Notes under the pieces: model-generated | The model's input: only the letters and a program-made list of their open reading frames with translations | Told to the model about the DNA's origin: nothing | Databases searched by the model: none | Program-made: the position numbers and the translations under genes | NCBI RefSeq assembly: GCF_010731715.1 | Contig: NZ_AP022587.1 | Location: 4,650,001 to 4,714,000 of the forward strand | Direction of reading: 5' to 3' | Length of the DNA: 64,000 nt | Origin: Mycobacterium stomatepiae | GTDB lineage: Bacteria; Actinomycetota; Actinomycetes; Mycobacteriales; Mycobacteriaceae | In this document: positions 47,209 through 57,954 of the stretch, in pieces | Position numbering within the stretch: position 1 is the first letter of the stretch | Layout of the letters: the number at the start of each line of letters is the position of its first letter

Positions 47209-49581
47209 TCACCCCTCGCCACCGTCTGGGGCATGGGCTTCTTCGGGCGGTCGGTATGCGGCATAGCGCCGGGCGAACTCGTCACCGGGGACCGGCCACT
47301 GCTCACCGCTGGCTCCGCGCACAATCCAATCGCCTTCGCCGGCATTCGTCGGCCCCTCCAGGGTGTTGATGGTCTCGCCCGGATAAGCCGGGCGGGCTTG
47401 TACCCGCCCCTTGCGTTGCCACTGCCCGTCGCCCGCGGGCTCGTAGGTGTCCCGGAAAATGTCGTCACGCACCGACCAGAGCTTGCCGTCCTCGGAGATC
47501 GCCCAGTCGCCCGCATCGGCGCGCATCGTGTGTCCGGAGTCCGACGTCCATGTCCATGGCGCGCTTCGTTGTTCGGCGGCCACCGTCCCCACCCGGGTGA
47601 ACGATTGCCACAGCGGGCGTGAACGAAAGCCCAGCTGCCGCAGGCTCCACAGCGTGCCCGCCAGGCTGCGCACCGCGGCGTTGAGCAGCTCGGGGTCGGC
47701 CTCCACCACCGACCAGTCGACGAGCTTGTTGTGGATCTTGCGCGAGTCATCGCGCGGCGTACCGTATTTCCAGCCGTTGCGGCGGTAGTAGCGACACCAG
47801 TCCTCGTGCTCGGCCTGAGCCATCCGCACCGACGAGTCTTGGTCGAAGCCCATCAGCCCAAGCTGTTCCAGCGGCGTCAACTCCGCCATTTCGCTGCCGG
47901 ACAGTTGGGTGGGTGGGCTGCCCCAGGTGTTCCAGGTGTGTCCCGCGATCTGCTCCACCATCCACAGCGCGTTGCGGACCTGGCGCCGGTTGGACCCGCG
48001 GTAGAACTCGTTGAGCTCGGCCCACGGCACCGATGCGGGCCCCCGCGTCCAGCTCGGGTCGATCGTGGCGACATAGCGCTCGTGGATCAGCCGCGCCGCC
48101 CGCTCCCAGGCGTCCTGTACCTGACCCTCTTGGGTATCCAGCACCAGCGAATAGGACTGCAGCCGGCCGACGACCTGGATGGAATCGTCGGTGATGCTGG
48201 TGTTCAGGTCCGAGGCGTAGATGGGCATGTCGGGGAAGCGGGCGGCCAGCCTCGCGGCGGTTGTCCCGGCATGGGCGTCGACGAAGATCACCGCGCTGGT
48301 CGCGGGGTCGACGTCACCGATCAGCTTCAGCATCGCCGGTATCGTCGGCGCCTCCGCGACCGCGTCGATGGTCGGGCCCTCCGATACGAATCCGGCTTGC
48401 TGACGGTGGAACTCGTGATCGCGCAGGTACTCCTCGGCGTCTCGTTCGACGAGGGTCAGCGCCGGCAACGCCACCGCGCCGGGCGGAGTGTAGAAGTCAC
48501 GCTCCAGGGCGCGCTGGGTCAGATCCGCGCACAGTGCCAGTGTCAATTGCGAAGTGCCGCAGACGAATACGCGTTTGATTCGCCCCGCTGCCAGGACGCC
48601 GTCGAGCAGCCGGCCCGCGGTCACCTCGTATTTGCCGACCACGTCGGCCGCCCAGCGGGTATCCGATCCGCCGAACTGCTGGGCGCGCCAGGCCTGGGCC
48701 AGCTAGGGATCGTCCATGCGAACGATCAGCGGCAACCGTCGCTTGTGGGCGATTTCGGACAGACGGCGGCTGATCTGATCCAGCCACATCAGGTTGAGTG
48801 CCGGGTCGGGCGCCATCAGGTAAAGCCGAGACAGGCGGCGCCACAGCCGAAGTGACACCAGGGTCGACGGCGTGTTGAAGTCCACCAGCACCACCCGGGC
48901 GCCTTGGCGGCGGGCCCGCTGCACGCGCTCGTCGCTGGCACCGGTGATGACCACGAGGGTGCCGCGCCGGTCCAAGGTGCGCGCGACGGCGCTGATCATC
49001 GACTGGGTGTCACTGTCGACACCAACGATGGCAGTGACGGATTCGGCCCAGTTGGCCCGCAGTCGGTCCACCTGTGACCGGAAGACCCCGACCACCGCGC
49101 CGCCCAATCCGGTGAAGATCGCCGACAGCGCGGCGATCCGGGCCAGTTCCAGGCCCACCGGTGTCGGGCTCGGGCAGGTTTTCCCGCTGACGGAGAAGTC
49201 GCCGGTGCCGCCCTTGACTAGACTCGCCGTCGCCATCAGGGGAGTGAAGAAGGCCGGATGGTTGGCGTCGTGACATCCCCAGTACGAAGTCAGCCCGAGC
49301 ACCGCCGTCATCGGGACCAGGGCTGCAATCAGGGTGAACGAAACACCCACCACACGGTGGCTACCCGAGCGGAAATTCAACACCGACGCCCAAATGAGCA
49401 CGACGACAACGACGGCGAGCGTCGGCATCGATCCCGGCTCGCCGAACCACCCCAGCCAGGCCGGAAATGAGTCGTCGATGGACGGGCGCGCATCCAGCAC
49501 GGCCAGGTAGGCGATCAACACCAGGCCGACGGCGGTTACGGCCCAACGCAATATGGGCGAGGGTGCCCTCGTGGGACGCAT
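47209..49581 (-). pseudogene. Membrane TrkA/RCK-like protein with RyR domains, interrupted by TAG
   Basis: From ATG 49581 the frame gives about four membrane helices (within residues 10-160) and a TrkA-N-like Rossmann domain (AIVGVDSDTQSMISAVA; VVLVDFNTPS). It stops at TAG 48703-48705 (codon 293) after VRMDDP. The same frame continues LAQAWRAQQFGG, then a second Rossmann region (RVFVCGTSQLTLAL) and two RyR-like segments (WAELNEFYRGSNRRQVR; HEDWCRYYRRNGWKYG). TGG to TAG is likely. Full length would be 790 codons, recalling RCK-regulated channels of the CASTOR/POLLUX type. An internal GTG near 48642 could restart the distal part. Confidence 0.8.
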
Positions 49582-49700
49582 CCGCCGATCTCCCTTCGCG
49601 CGGCCGCTCGGACGTCGAACAGTACACGCAAAAGATCGGCCGAAGGCAATGGTTTTGGTGCGAGCGCCCAAATACCTACGCGGGCAACAGCAGCGGGCCG

Positions 49701-50369
49701 CTAGCCGACGAATCGCGACAGCCGCGCCGACAGGTGCGGCACCAGCCCGCCGTCGGCGTCCACCCGCTCCTCGACGTAGGCGAGGTCGCCGCCCTCGACG
49801 ATGCCGTAGAGGCGCTTGGCGCCGCCGACCAGAACGCCCGACCGGCTGCGCGCCAGGGCATCGGTCACCAACTCCCACGACGACTGGTTGCGTGGGCGCC
49901 CGTAGAAGAGCTCGACATAGCCCGACGAGTGGGCGAGCAACAGCTCGATGGCCTGAGATTCGCTCGGGTCGTCGGGATCGAGCACGAAACGCCAGAAGCC
50001 GGTCTCGCGCAGGCCGGGCTCCTGGTAGGCGCCGTCGGTGTCGAGCTGCCAGGATCTGGCTTCCCAGTTCAGGTAGTCGCCGCCGTCGTGGGAGACCACG
50101 ATCTGCTGGCCGAACCGGTAGTCGCCGTCGGACCCGCGGCCCTCGCCCTCACCGCGCCACACGCCGACCAGTGGCAGCAGGGCCAGCAGCGCGTCGTTGA
50201 GGTTGGCGCCTTCGCGCAGGTTCGCGGTGTCGGCCGGGATCGGCAGGTCGTCGAATGCAGGGATGTTGCGGGCCGCGGTCACCTTGGCGCGTTCGGCGGC
50301 GGCAGCCACCGCGCGGCCGCCAGAATTTGCAGAGCCGGCCGGGCCCTCTGGGTCATCGTCGTACGTCAC
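49701..50369 (-). CDS. Nitrobindin/FABP-like beta-barrel protein (Rv0813c-like)
   Basis: A 222-residue protein with the nitrobindin motif GVWRGEGEG (GxWxGxG) near residue 70, the strand [12 protein letters not shown], and a late His in [11 protein letters not shown] that could be a heme ligand. The Rv0813c structure is described as fatty-acid-binding-protein-like. The first 45 residues are probably disordered. GTG at 50369 overlaps the stop of a tiny membrane-protein gene in GTGA, so translation is coupled. Confidence 0.88.
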   Translation of the reverse strand: MTYDDDPEGPAGSANSGGRAVAAAAERAKVTAARNIPAFDDLPIPADTANLREGANLNDALLALLPLVGVWRGEGEGRGSDGDYRFGQQIVVSHDGGDYLNWEARSWQLDTDGAYQEPGLRETGFWRFVLDPDDPSESQAIELLLAHSSGYVELFYGRPRNQSSWELVTDALARSRSGVLVGGAKRLYGIVEGGDLAYVEERVDADGGLVPHLSARLSRFVG

Positions 50370-50464
50370 GACTCGTCGGTAATGAGCCGGTAGAGGGTGT
50401 ACAGCGCAAACCAGGAGATGACCACCACTGCCGCGACCAGCATGATCTCGAAGAAGAGCACCAC
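50366..50464 (-). CDS. Tiny single-helix membrane protein, leaderless and coupled to the nitrobindin-like gene
   Basis: A 32-residue frame from GTG 50464 (or GTG 50461) that reads as one membrane helix ([20 protein letters not shown]) and ends RLITDES. TAGACT at 50477-50472 on the minus strand lies seven bases before GTG 50464, so the transcript would be leaderless. The stop TGA overlaps the GTG of the next gene. The promoter position, coupling and helix together argue for a real gene; function unknown. Confidence 0.7.
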   Translation of the reverse strand: MVLFFEIMLVAAVVVISWFALYTLYRLITDES

Positions 50465-50531
50465 GCTGCCGAGTCTATTCGTTTCACGCCGTCAACCGCG
50501 CTTCCGGGGGATCCCGTCACGGCATCAGCGC

Positions 50532-50834
50532 TCAGGCGATCTTGACGTCCACTTCGTGGATGCCGGCGCCCGACGGTGCCACGACGGCGTCGCCGTTGCC
50601 GGCCTTGGACAGGGCACGCAGCGTCCAGGATCCGGGTGCGGCGAAGAACCGGAAGTCACCGGTGGCCGATGCGACGACCTCGGCCGTGAACTCGTCGGAC
50701 GAGTCCAGCAGGCGGACGAACGCGCCACCGACGGCTTGGCCGTCACCGTCCACGACGCGGCCGGTGATCACGGTTTCCTTCTCCAGGTCGACGCTGGCGG
50801 GCAACGTCTGTCCTTGCCTAGGTGCAGAGCACAT
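50532..50834 (-). CDS. sseC2: DUF1416 protein SseC
   Basis: A 100-residue protein, the same length as Rv0814c. The sequence is a small beta-sandwich pattern (VITGRVVDGDGQAVGGAFVRLLD, then GDFRFFAAPGSWTLRALS) typical of DUF1416 and carboxypeptidase-regulatory-like folds. It always follows the cysA thiosulfate sulfurtransferase gene, here with only one base between, so it is thought to act in sulfur transfer. The biochemical role is unknown. Confidence 0.92.
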   Translation of the reverse strand: MCSAPRQGQTLPASVDLEKETVITGRVVDGDGQAVGGAFVRLLDSSDEFTAEVVASATGDFRFFAAPGSWTLRALSKAGNGDAVVAPSGAGIHEVDVKIA

Positions 50835-50835
50835 A

Positions 50836-51669
50836 TCAGCTTCCCAACTCGATCGGGGCGCCCACCAGGGAGCCGTATTCAGTCCAACTGCCGTCGTAGT
50901 TCTTGACGTTCTTATGCCCGAGTAATTCCTGCAGAACGAACCAGGTGTGCGACGAACGCTCCCCGATTCGGCAGTACGCGATCGTTTCCTTGGTGCCGTC
51001 CAGACCGGCGTCGGCGTACAGCTTGGCCAACTCCTCGTCCGACTTGAAGGTGCCGTCCTCATTAGCGGCGCGGCTCCACGGGACGTTGATCGCTCCCGGA
51101 ATGTGTCCGGGTCGCTGGCTCTGCTCCTGCGGCAGGTGTGCAGGGGCCAGGATCTTGCCGGAGAACTCGTCGGGGGAGCGTACGTCGACCAGGTTCTTGG
51201 TGTTGATGGCCGCGATGACCTCGTCCCGGAACGCCCGGATGGTGTTGTCCGGTGGTGCCGCGCTGTACGAGGTGGCCGGCCTGCTGACGGTGTCGGCGGT
51301 CAGCGGGCGGCCGTCGAGCTCCCACTTCTTGCGGCCGCCGTCGAGCAGCTTGACATCGGCGTGGCTGTAGAGCTTGAAGTACCAGTAGGCGTAGGCGGCG
51401 AACCAGTTGTTGTTGCCGCCGTAGAGGACCACGGTGTCGTCGTTGGAGATGCCGCGCTCGGACAACAGTTTGGAGAACTGCTCGGCGTCGACGAAGTCGC
51501 GCTTGACCTGGTCCTGCAGATCGGTGCGCCAGTCGAGCCGGATCGCGCCGGCGATGTGGCCTCCGTCGTACGCGCTGGTGTCCTCGTCGACCTCGACGAA
51601 CACGACGTTCGCCGTGTCGAGATTTTTCTCAGCCCACTCGGCGGAGACCAGGACGTCGGAGCGTGCCAT
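50836..51669 (-). CDS. cysA2: Thiosulfate sulfurtransferase (rhodanese) CysA2
   Basis: A 277-residue tandem rhodanese. The inactive N-terminal domain has AYDGGHIAGAIRLDW; the active C-terminal domain has the catalytic loop CRIGERSSHTWF with its persulfide cysteine near residue 233. It transfers sulfane sulfur from thiosulfate to an acceptor. The length equals Rv0815c. It is in an operon with DUF4395 upstream and sseC downstream, behind a poly-cysteine short ORF. Confidence 0.95.
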   Translation of the reverse strand: MARSDVLVSAEWAEKNLDTANVVFVEVDEDTSAYDGGHIAGAIRLDWRTDLQDQVKRDFVDAEQFSKLLSERGISNDDTVVLYGGNNNWFAAYAYWYFKLYSHADVKLLDGGRKKWELDGRPLTADTVSRPATSYSAAPPDNTIRAFRDEVIAAINTKNLVDVRSPDEFSGKILAPAHLPQEQSQRPGHIPGAINVPWSRAANEDGTFKSDEELAKLYADAGLDGTKETIAYCRIGERSSHTWFVLQELLGHKNVKNYDGSWTEYGSLVGAPIELGS

Positions 51670-51707
51670 GGTTGGGGATCCTTTCGATTAACTGCGATGA
51701 ACTGTGG

Positions 51708-52178
51708 TTACGCCGGACCGGCGGTCGGTCGAAGGCGAACCACGAGCGGGTAAAGCTGGCAGCCCAGACAGATGCCAAAGGCCGCATTCAGGAACGCCGC
51801 CACCAGGGCGAAAGCCGTCGCGACGACGCCCACCAAGGGCGCACCGATGGCGAATCCGGCGGTACCGACGATCGCGAAGATCAAGCCGACCAATTGCGCG
51901 AATTTCAAGGGAGCCACCGGTTCGCGCTCTTTGACCGGGTCCAGCCGGGGTGCCACCAGGGTGGCGAACAGCCGGCCATAGGGGTGGCGGCGCGGCCCGG
52001 CGAGAGCGCCGATCGCGAAGACCACGGCCTGCAGACCCAGAATGATCGCCGCCGCCGGCGGGCTCAGTGCCGAGACGAGCAGCGTCACGACCAGTACCGC
52101 GGTGGTGACCCAGGCGACGAACCTGGGTCCGCGGACGTCGACGCGGTCCAGCTGGGCGCCGGGATTATTGCTTGACAC
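51708..52178 (-). CDS. DUF4395 membrane protein
   Basis: A 156-residue protein with about four membrane helices (VAWVTTAVLVVTLLVSAL; ILGLQAVVFAIGALAG; LVGLIFAIVGTAGFAIG; VVATAFALVAAFLNAAF) and a C-terminal CLGCQ pair near the last helix. DUF4395 proteins are regular partners of cysA-type rhodaneses and thioredoxins, perhaps carrying sulfur or sulfite across the membrane (inference). GTG 52178 has AGGAG upstream. The poly-Cys ORF ends 94 bases before it. Confidence 0.88.
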   Translation of the reverse strand: MSSNNPGAQLDRVDVRGPRFVAWVTTAVLVVTLLVSALSPPAAAIILGLQAVVFAIGALAGPRRHPYGRLFATLVAPRLDPVKEREPVAPLKFAQLVGLIFAIVGTAGFAIGAPLVGVVATAFALVAAFLNAAFGICLGCQLYPLVVRLRPTAGPA

Positions 52179-52272
52179 GAGAGACTCCTATTTGCCTGTT
52201 GCACGGAAAAACTGAAGACATGCCACGGTGGGGTTCCGGGCTGTCCGAGCGCTGCGCGGCGGGCGCGGCTAC

Positions 52273-52347
52273 TCAGCAGCTACAGCAACAGCGACAACAA
52301 CAACCCGCGATGCGGCACAGATCGACTGCGCGACGCCTGGTGAGCAT
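52273..52347 (-). CDS. Poly-cysteine short ORF, probable cysteine-responsive attenuator
   Basis: A 24-residue ORF ending AGCCCRCCCSC: eight cysteines in all, seven of them in the last nine residues, followed by TGA. It lies directly upstream of the DUF4395-cysA2-sseC genes. In M. smegmatis, poly-cysteine leaderless short ORFs in front of homologous sulfur operons were shown to act as cysteine-responsive attenuators. The start may be ATG 52347 or ATG 52356, three codons earlier. Ribosome stalling when cysteine is short would open the downstream genes. Confidence 0.85.
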   Translation of the reverse strand: MLTRRRAVDLCRIAGCCCRCCCSC

Positions 52348-52397
52348 GGGCTCCATGCGGGATGACACGTCGGTCAGCTTACCCAATGACATCGCGA

Positions 52398-52820
52398 TCA
52401 AGCCAACAGCGGTTCGAGCGCGGAGCGCAGGTCGGCGGCCTTGGGCACGCCGGATGCTCGGTATCGCTGGCGTCCGTCGACATCGAAGATCAGCGTGGTC
52501 GGCAGGGACAGTACCGAAAAGCGGCGTGCCGCTGCCGGGTTGGCGTCGATGTCGACTTCGACATGGGCGACGTCGCCCATGTTGTCGCAGACCTGATCGA
52601 CCACCCTGCGCACCCGATCGCAGGGTCCGCACCACGGTGCGCTGAAATGCACGACGGTCGGCCCGGTGCTGGAAAGACCCAGGTCCGCGGCGGCGGTGCC
52701 GGTGCTTTGGCCCGGGTCGGAATCGACTTCTTTGACGCTGCCGGAGCGCCGAGTCATCAGCCAGCCGGCGACCGCCGCCAGGGCGAGCGCCGCGACGATC
52801 GCGACGACCACAGTTGTCAT
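52398..52820 (-). CDS. thiX: Thioredoxin-like protein ThiX
   Basis: A 140-residue membrane-anchored thioredoxin. An N-terminal helix (VVVAIVAALALAAVAGWLM) is followed by a thioredoxin fold with the active site WCGPC in SAPWCGPCDRVRRV near residue 71 and the cis-Pro region LSLPTTLIF. The length equals Rv0816c. It sits at the head of the sulfur operon, just before the poly-Cys ORF, and probably supplies reducing power for persulfide handling. Confidence 0.92.
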   Translation of the reverse strand: MTTVVVAIVAALALAAVAGWLMTRRSGSVKEVDSDPGQSTGTAAADLGLSSTGPTVVHFSAPWCGPCDRVRRVVDQVCDNMGDVAHVEVDIDANPAAARRFSVLSLPTTLIFDVDGRQRYRASGVPKAADLRSALEPLLA

Positions 52821-52896
52821 CGGCGCCGCTCTTCACCGCAAGGGGGAGGAGCCCCCACCCCAATGCTTGGCGCCGCATCGTCGACAGTGCGTGTCA

Positions 52897-53700
52897 TTAC
52901 CGTTTAAACACTTCCAGGGTCACGGTTACTCCCGTGGTGATGCCTTCGATGATCACGTCCGAGCCGCGTGCCCCCACGGTGCGCGGTGCCACGCCGAACG
53001 GAAGCCGCTGATCGGGCAGTCTGGCGGTGAAGACGTGCAGCACCGCGTCGCGCTTATCGTCCGGGACGGTTTGGTTGGCGGTATCCGGTCCGGTGAGGAT
53101 GCCGGTCGGGGTGAACACCAGCGTTGCCGGGTCATCGGGGGCGATCGAAAGGTCCATCGAGACGCTGACCCGATGATCGAAGTTTGCCGATTTCGGCGTG
53201 CCGCTGAACACCAGCCCGTGGCTGCCCGAAATGCCCGACTCGGTGGTACCGCCGGTGGCGTCGTTGGTCTCGGCGGGTGGCGCCTCCACCATCAGGTCGT
53301 CCATGCCGAGGTATCGGCCCAGGTGCGTCGAGTCGAGGATGATGCGGCTCTCCAGCTTGCCCACCGGCAGCTTCGCATCGGGTCTGATCAGCCACGACGC
53401 GTAGGTCAGGTCGATCGAATGCATGGTGGCTTCGAGGGTGGCCTTACCCGTCGGCGCGTGATCGATGCCGTTTGCCTTGATCTCCAGCTCCCGGTAGTGG
53501 CGCTGCATCGCCTCCGGAATGAAGGGAAAGGCCAGGATGGCCACGAAGGGATCCGACTCCAGATTCGCCGCCTCCCGCACGCTGCGCGACAGGTGGTATT
53601 CGGCGTAGATGCTGGCGCCGTAGTCCACGCCAACGATGCCGCCGACGATGATCGCCACGGCTGACACCGCGGCGATCACACTGATCAGCACCCTGCGCAT
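52897..53700 (-). CDS. lmeA: DUF2993 protein, LmeA-like lipomannan-elongation factor
   Basis: A 267-residue exported protein with an N-terminal membrane segment (VLISVIAAVSAVAIIVGGIVG) and a DUF2993 body (FPFIPEAMQRHYRELEIKANG; THLGRYLGMDDLMVEAPP). LmeA (Rv0817c) is described as a periplasmic phospholipase needed for mature mannan chain length in lipomannan. I start at ATG 53698-53700; the upstream frame to 53799 is less likely. It is transcribed away from glnR. Confidence 0.85.
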   Translation of the reverse strand: MRRVLISVIAAVSAVAIIVGGIVGVDYGASIYAEYHLSRSVREAANLESDPFVAILAFPFIPEAMQRHYRELEIKANGIDHAPTGKATLEATMHSIDLTYASWLIRPDAKLPVGKLESRIILDSTHLGRYLGMDDLMVEAPPAETNDATGGTTESGISGSHGLVFSGTPKSANFDHRVSVSMDLSIAPDDPATLVFTPTGILTGPDTANQTVPDDKRDAVLHVFTARLPDQRLPFGVAPRTVGARGSDVIIEGITTGVTVTLEVFKR

Positions 53701-53893
53701 CCGAATATTGTGGCGCAGACCGGCGCGGCGCGCGGCGGGGGATTGCGGTCCGGATAACCTCGTGGCGGGGCTCACAGTAGCAACCAAGGACACGCACAAA
53801 GGCCAGGTGGCACGTTATCGTAAGGTGGCCTGGCCGCCAACGCGACGTGGCTTTATGAATCAGGGAGATGCCATTCCCACGAGCTGAAGGGGC

Positions 53894-55614
<1,721 letters not shown>

Positions 55615-55651
55615 GGAGAAAGCGCAGGCAGAGGTGGCGTGCCAGCTGATT

Positions 55652-55706
55652 GTTCACCGCACGTTCACCTAGGCGCTCTTGGTGACGGGGCGTCAGCGCA
55701 TAGTTT
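55652..55706 (+). promoter_or_regulatory. Pho-box promoter of the pst operon
   Basis: GTTCACC is repeated at 55652-55658 and 55663-55669 with 11-base periodicity, the direct-repeat layout of a RegX3-type Pho box. It is followed by -35 TTGGTG (55679-55684), a 16-base spacer and -10 TAGTTT (55701-55706). This predicts induction of pstSCAB on phosphate starvation. Confidence 0.6.
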
Positions 55707-55752
55707 CGAGCGGCGGCCGCATGCGTCGAAACTGCGTCAGAAAGCGAGACAG

Positions 55753-56874
55753 GTGAGCCTGGGCAACGTGGGCAAGACGCTGGCGGCGGTGTTGGCGATC
55801 ACGATGATCGGTGCGGGCCTGACTGCCTGCGGCAGCGATGACAACCACCACGGCCCGGTCTCGGGAGCGGGGTCGGGACCCGCCGGCACGCCGAGCTGCC
55901 AAGGCAAGAACGAACTGACCGCGGAAGGATCGACGGCCCAGCAGAATGCGATGGCGGTATTGAGCCATGTCTGGGGTCAGTACTGTCCGCGTAAGTCCGT
56001 GGCGTACAACCCGACCGGGTCGGGCGCGGGCCGCGAGCAATTCATCGCCGGCCACGTCGACTTCGCCGGGTCGGATTCGCCGCTGATCGCCGACCAGATC
56101 CTGCCCGCCACCAAACGGTGCAACGCCAACCCCGCGTGGGACTTGCCACTGGTGTTCGGCCCGGTAGCCTTGGTCTTCAACCTGCCCGAGGTCAAGACGC
56201 TGACCCTCAACAGTGACGCGCTGGCCCGGATTCTGACCGGACGGGTCGCGGTCTGGAATGACCCCATCCTGACGGCGCTCAATCCCGGTATCCCGATGCC
56301 CGACACCAGGATCAGGCCGATTTACCGGATGGATTCATCGGGTACCACCGACAATGTGCAGAAGTTCCTGACGGCCTCCGCGCCGGAGAGCTGGTCGCGG
56401 GGAGTGGGCGCCGAGTTTCAGGGCAGTGTCGGCGAGGGAGCGACGAAGTCGTCCGGTGTCATCCAGGCGGTGCGGGCCACCCGCGGCGCGATCGGATACG
56501 TCGAGAAGGGCTTCGCCGACCAGGCAGGCCTTCCCTACGCGCAACTCGCCACGGCCAGTGGTGTGGTTCCGCTGACAACCGAAACTGCCAGCACCGCCAT
56601 CAACACGGCAACCTTCGTGTCCAGCGGCAACGACCTGGTGCTGAACCTGGATTCGATGTATGGCACCCAGCAGCCGGGTGCCTATCCGTTGGTGCTGGCC
56701 ACTTACGAGATTGTCTGCTCCAAGGGTTACGACGCGGAGACCGCCAGGGCGATCAAGTCGTTCCTGACCGTCGCCGCCGACACCGGTCAGGCCAACCTTG
56801 CTTCGGCCGGCTACATCCCGTTGACCGATAAGGTCAAGGAACGACTGGTCGCCGCGATCAATGCGATGCAGTAG
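55753..56874 (+). CDS. pstS: Phosphate-binding lipoprotein PstS
   Basis: A 373-residue substrate-binding protein. The signal peptide (VLAITMIGAGLTAC) ends in the lipobox LTAC, so it is anchored outside the membrane. Phosphate-site motifs: EGSTAQQNAM near 60, GSGAGREQFIAG near 90, FAGSDSPL, and MDSSGTTDNVQKF near 200. GTG at 55753 is preceded by a purine-rich AGCGAGACAG. A Pho box precedes the gene and pstC follows after 48 bases. Confidence 0.94.
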   Translation: MSLGNVGKTLAAVLAITMIGAGLTACGSDDNHHGPVSGAGSGPAGTPSCQGKNELTAEGSTAQQNAMAVLSHVWGQYCPRKSVAYNPTGSGAGREQFIAGHVDFAGSDSPLIADQILPATKRCNANPAWDLPLVFGPVALVFNLPEVKTLTLNSDALARILTGRVAVWNDPILTALNPGIPMPDTRIRPIYRMDSSGTTDNVQKFLTASAPESWSRGVGAEFQGSVGEGATKSSGVIQAVRATRGAIGYVEKGFADQAGLPYAQLATASGVVPLTTETASTAINTATFVSSGNDLVLNLDSMYGTQQPGAYPLVLATYEIVCSKGYDAETARAIKSFLTVAADTGQANLASAGYIPLTDKVKERLVAAINAMQ

Positions 56875-56922
56875 CCCTCGGATCCAAGGAGCGATACCAA
56901 AACCGGCAGTGACGGATTCACC

Positions 56923-57954
56923 ATGACGACGCCAGATCCACCCCAGGCGGGTTCGGGCGCGGTCGCGTCCTTTCCGGAGGCGCCAGTCGTACCCATCCGC
57001 CCGTGGAAGGGCGTGCAATCCCGCTTCGGGGACCGGATATTTCGCAAACTCGCGGAAACGTCGGCGGTCCTGATCGCCGTCGTCGTCATTGCGATCGGCG
57101 GGTTCCTACTGCTGCGCGCGATACCGGCGTTGAAGCGCAACCAAGAGAACTTCTTTACCTACCGCGGCAGCTGGGTTACCACCAACACCTCGGCGATGCA
57201 CTTCGGCATCCTCGACCTGCTGCAGGTGACGGTGCTCATCTCGGTGTTCGCGTTGATCGTTGCCATGCCGGTCGCACTCGGCGTCGCGATCTTCCTCACC
57301 CAGTACGCGCCGCGGCGGCTTGCCGGGCCGTTGGCCTACACCGTTGATTTGCTGGCCGCGGTGCCCTCGATCATCTACGGCGTGTGGGGCCTCTACGTCT
57401 TGGCTCCGCAACTGCGGCCCGTCGCGACCTGGCTGAATCAGTCGCTGGGTTGGTTCTTCCTATTCGCCGACGGCACCGCGTCCGCGGGCGGCGGCGGCAC
57501 GATTTTCACCGGCGGGATCGTGCTGGCGGTGATGATTCTGCCGCTGATCACCGCGGTCACCCGCGAAGTGTTCGTGCAGACACCGCATGAACAGATCGAG
57601 GCCGCGCTGGCGCTCGGCGCTACCCGCTGGGAGGTGGTCACGACGACGGTGCTGCCGTTCGGTAGGTCCGGGTACGTCAGCGGTGCGATGCTGGGGCTGG
57701 GTCGCGCCCTGGGTGAGACGGTGGCGCTGCTGATCATCTTGCGCGGCACGCAACAGGCGTTCGGCTGGTCGTTATTCGACGGCGGTTCGACGTTTGCGAC
57801 CAAGATCGCCGCCACCGCATGGGAATTCAACGACCGGTTCAAGGCCGGCGCGTATATTGCCGCTGGACTGGTGCTCTTCGTGCTGACCTTTGTAATCGAT
57901 GCCGTGGCGCGCGGCGCCCTTGCCGGGATCAGGAAAGGCAGGCGCGCGCGGTGA
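56923..57954 (+). CDS. pstC: Phosphate ABC transporter permease PstC
   Basis: A 343-residue integral membrane permease with about six helices. The EAA-type coupling loop is IEAALALGATRWEVVTTTVLPFGRSG near 230. N-terminal IAVVVIAIGGFLLLRAIPAL and the later VDLLAAVPSIIYGVWGLYVL match PstC. ATG start 56923; the stop overlaps pstA as GTGA. It forms the channel with PstA. Confidence 0.95.
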   Translation: MTTPDPPQAGSGAVASFPEAPVVPIRPWKGVQSRFGDRIFRKLAETSAVLIAVVVIAIGGFLLLRAIPALKRNQENFFTYRGSWVTTNTSAMHFGILDLLQVTVLISVFALIVAMPVALGVAIFLTQYAPRRLAGPLAYTVDLLAAVPSIIYGVWGLYVLAPQLRPVATWLNQSLGWFFLFADGTASAGGGGTIFTGGIVLAVMILPLITAVTREVFVQTPHEQIEAALALGATRWEVVTTTVLPFGRSGYVSGAMLGLGRALGETVALLIILRGTQQAFGWSLFDGGSTFATKIAATAWEFNDRFKAGAYIAAGLVLFVLTFVIDAVARGALAGIRKGRRAR

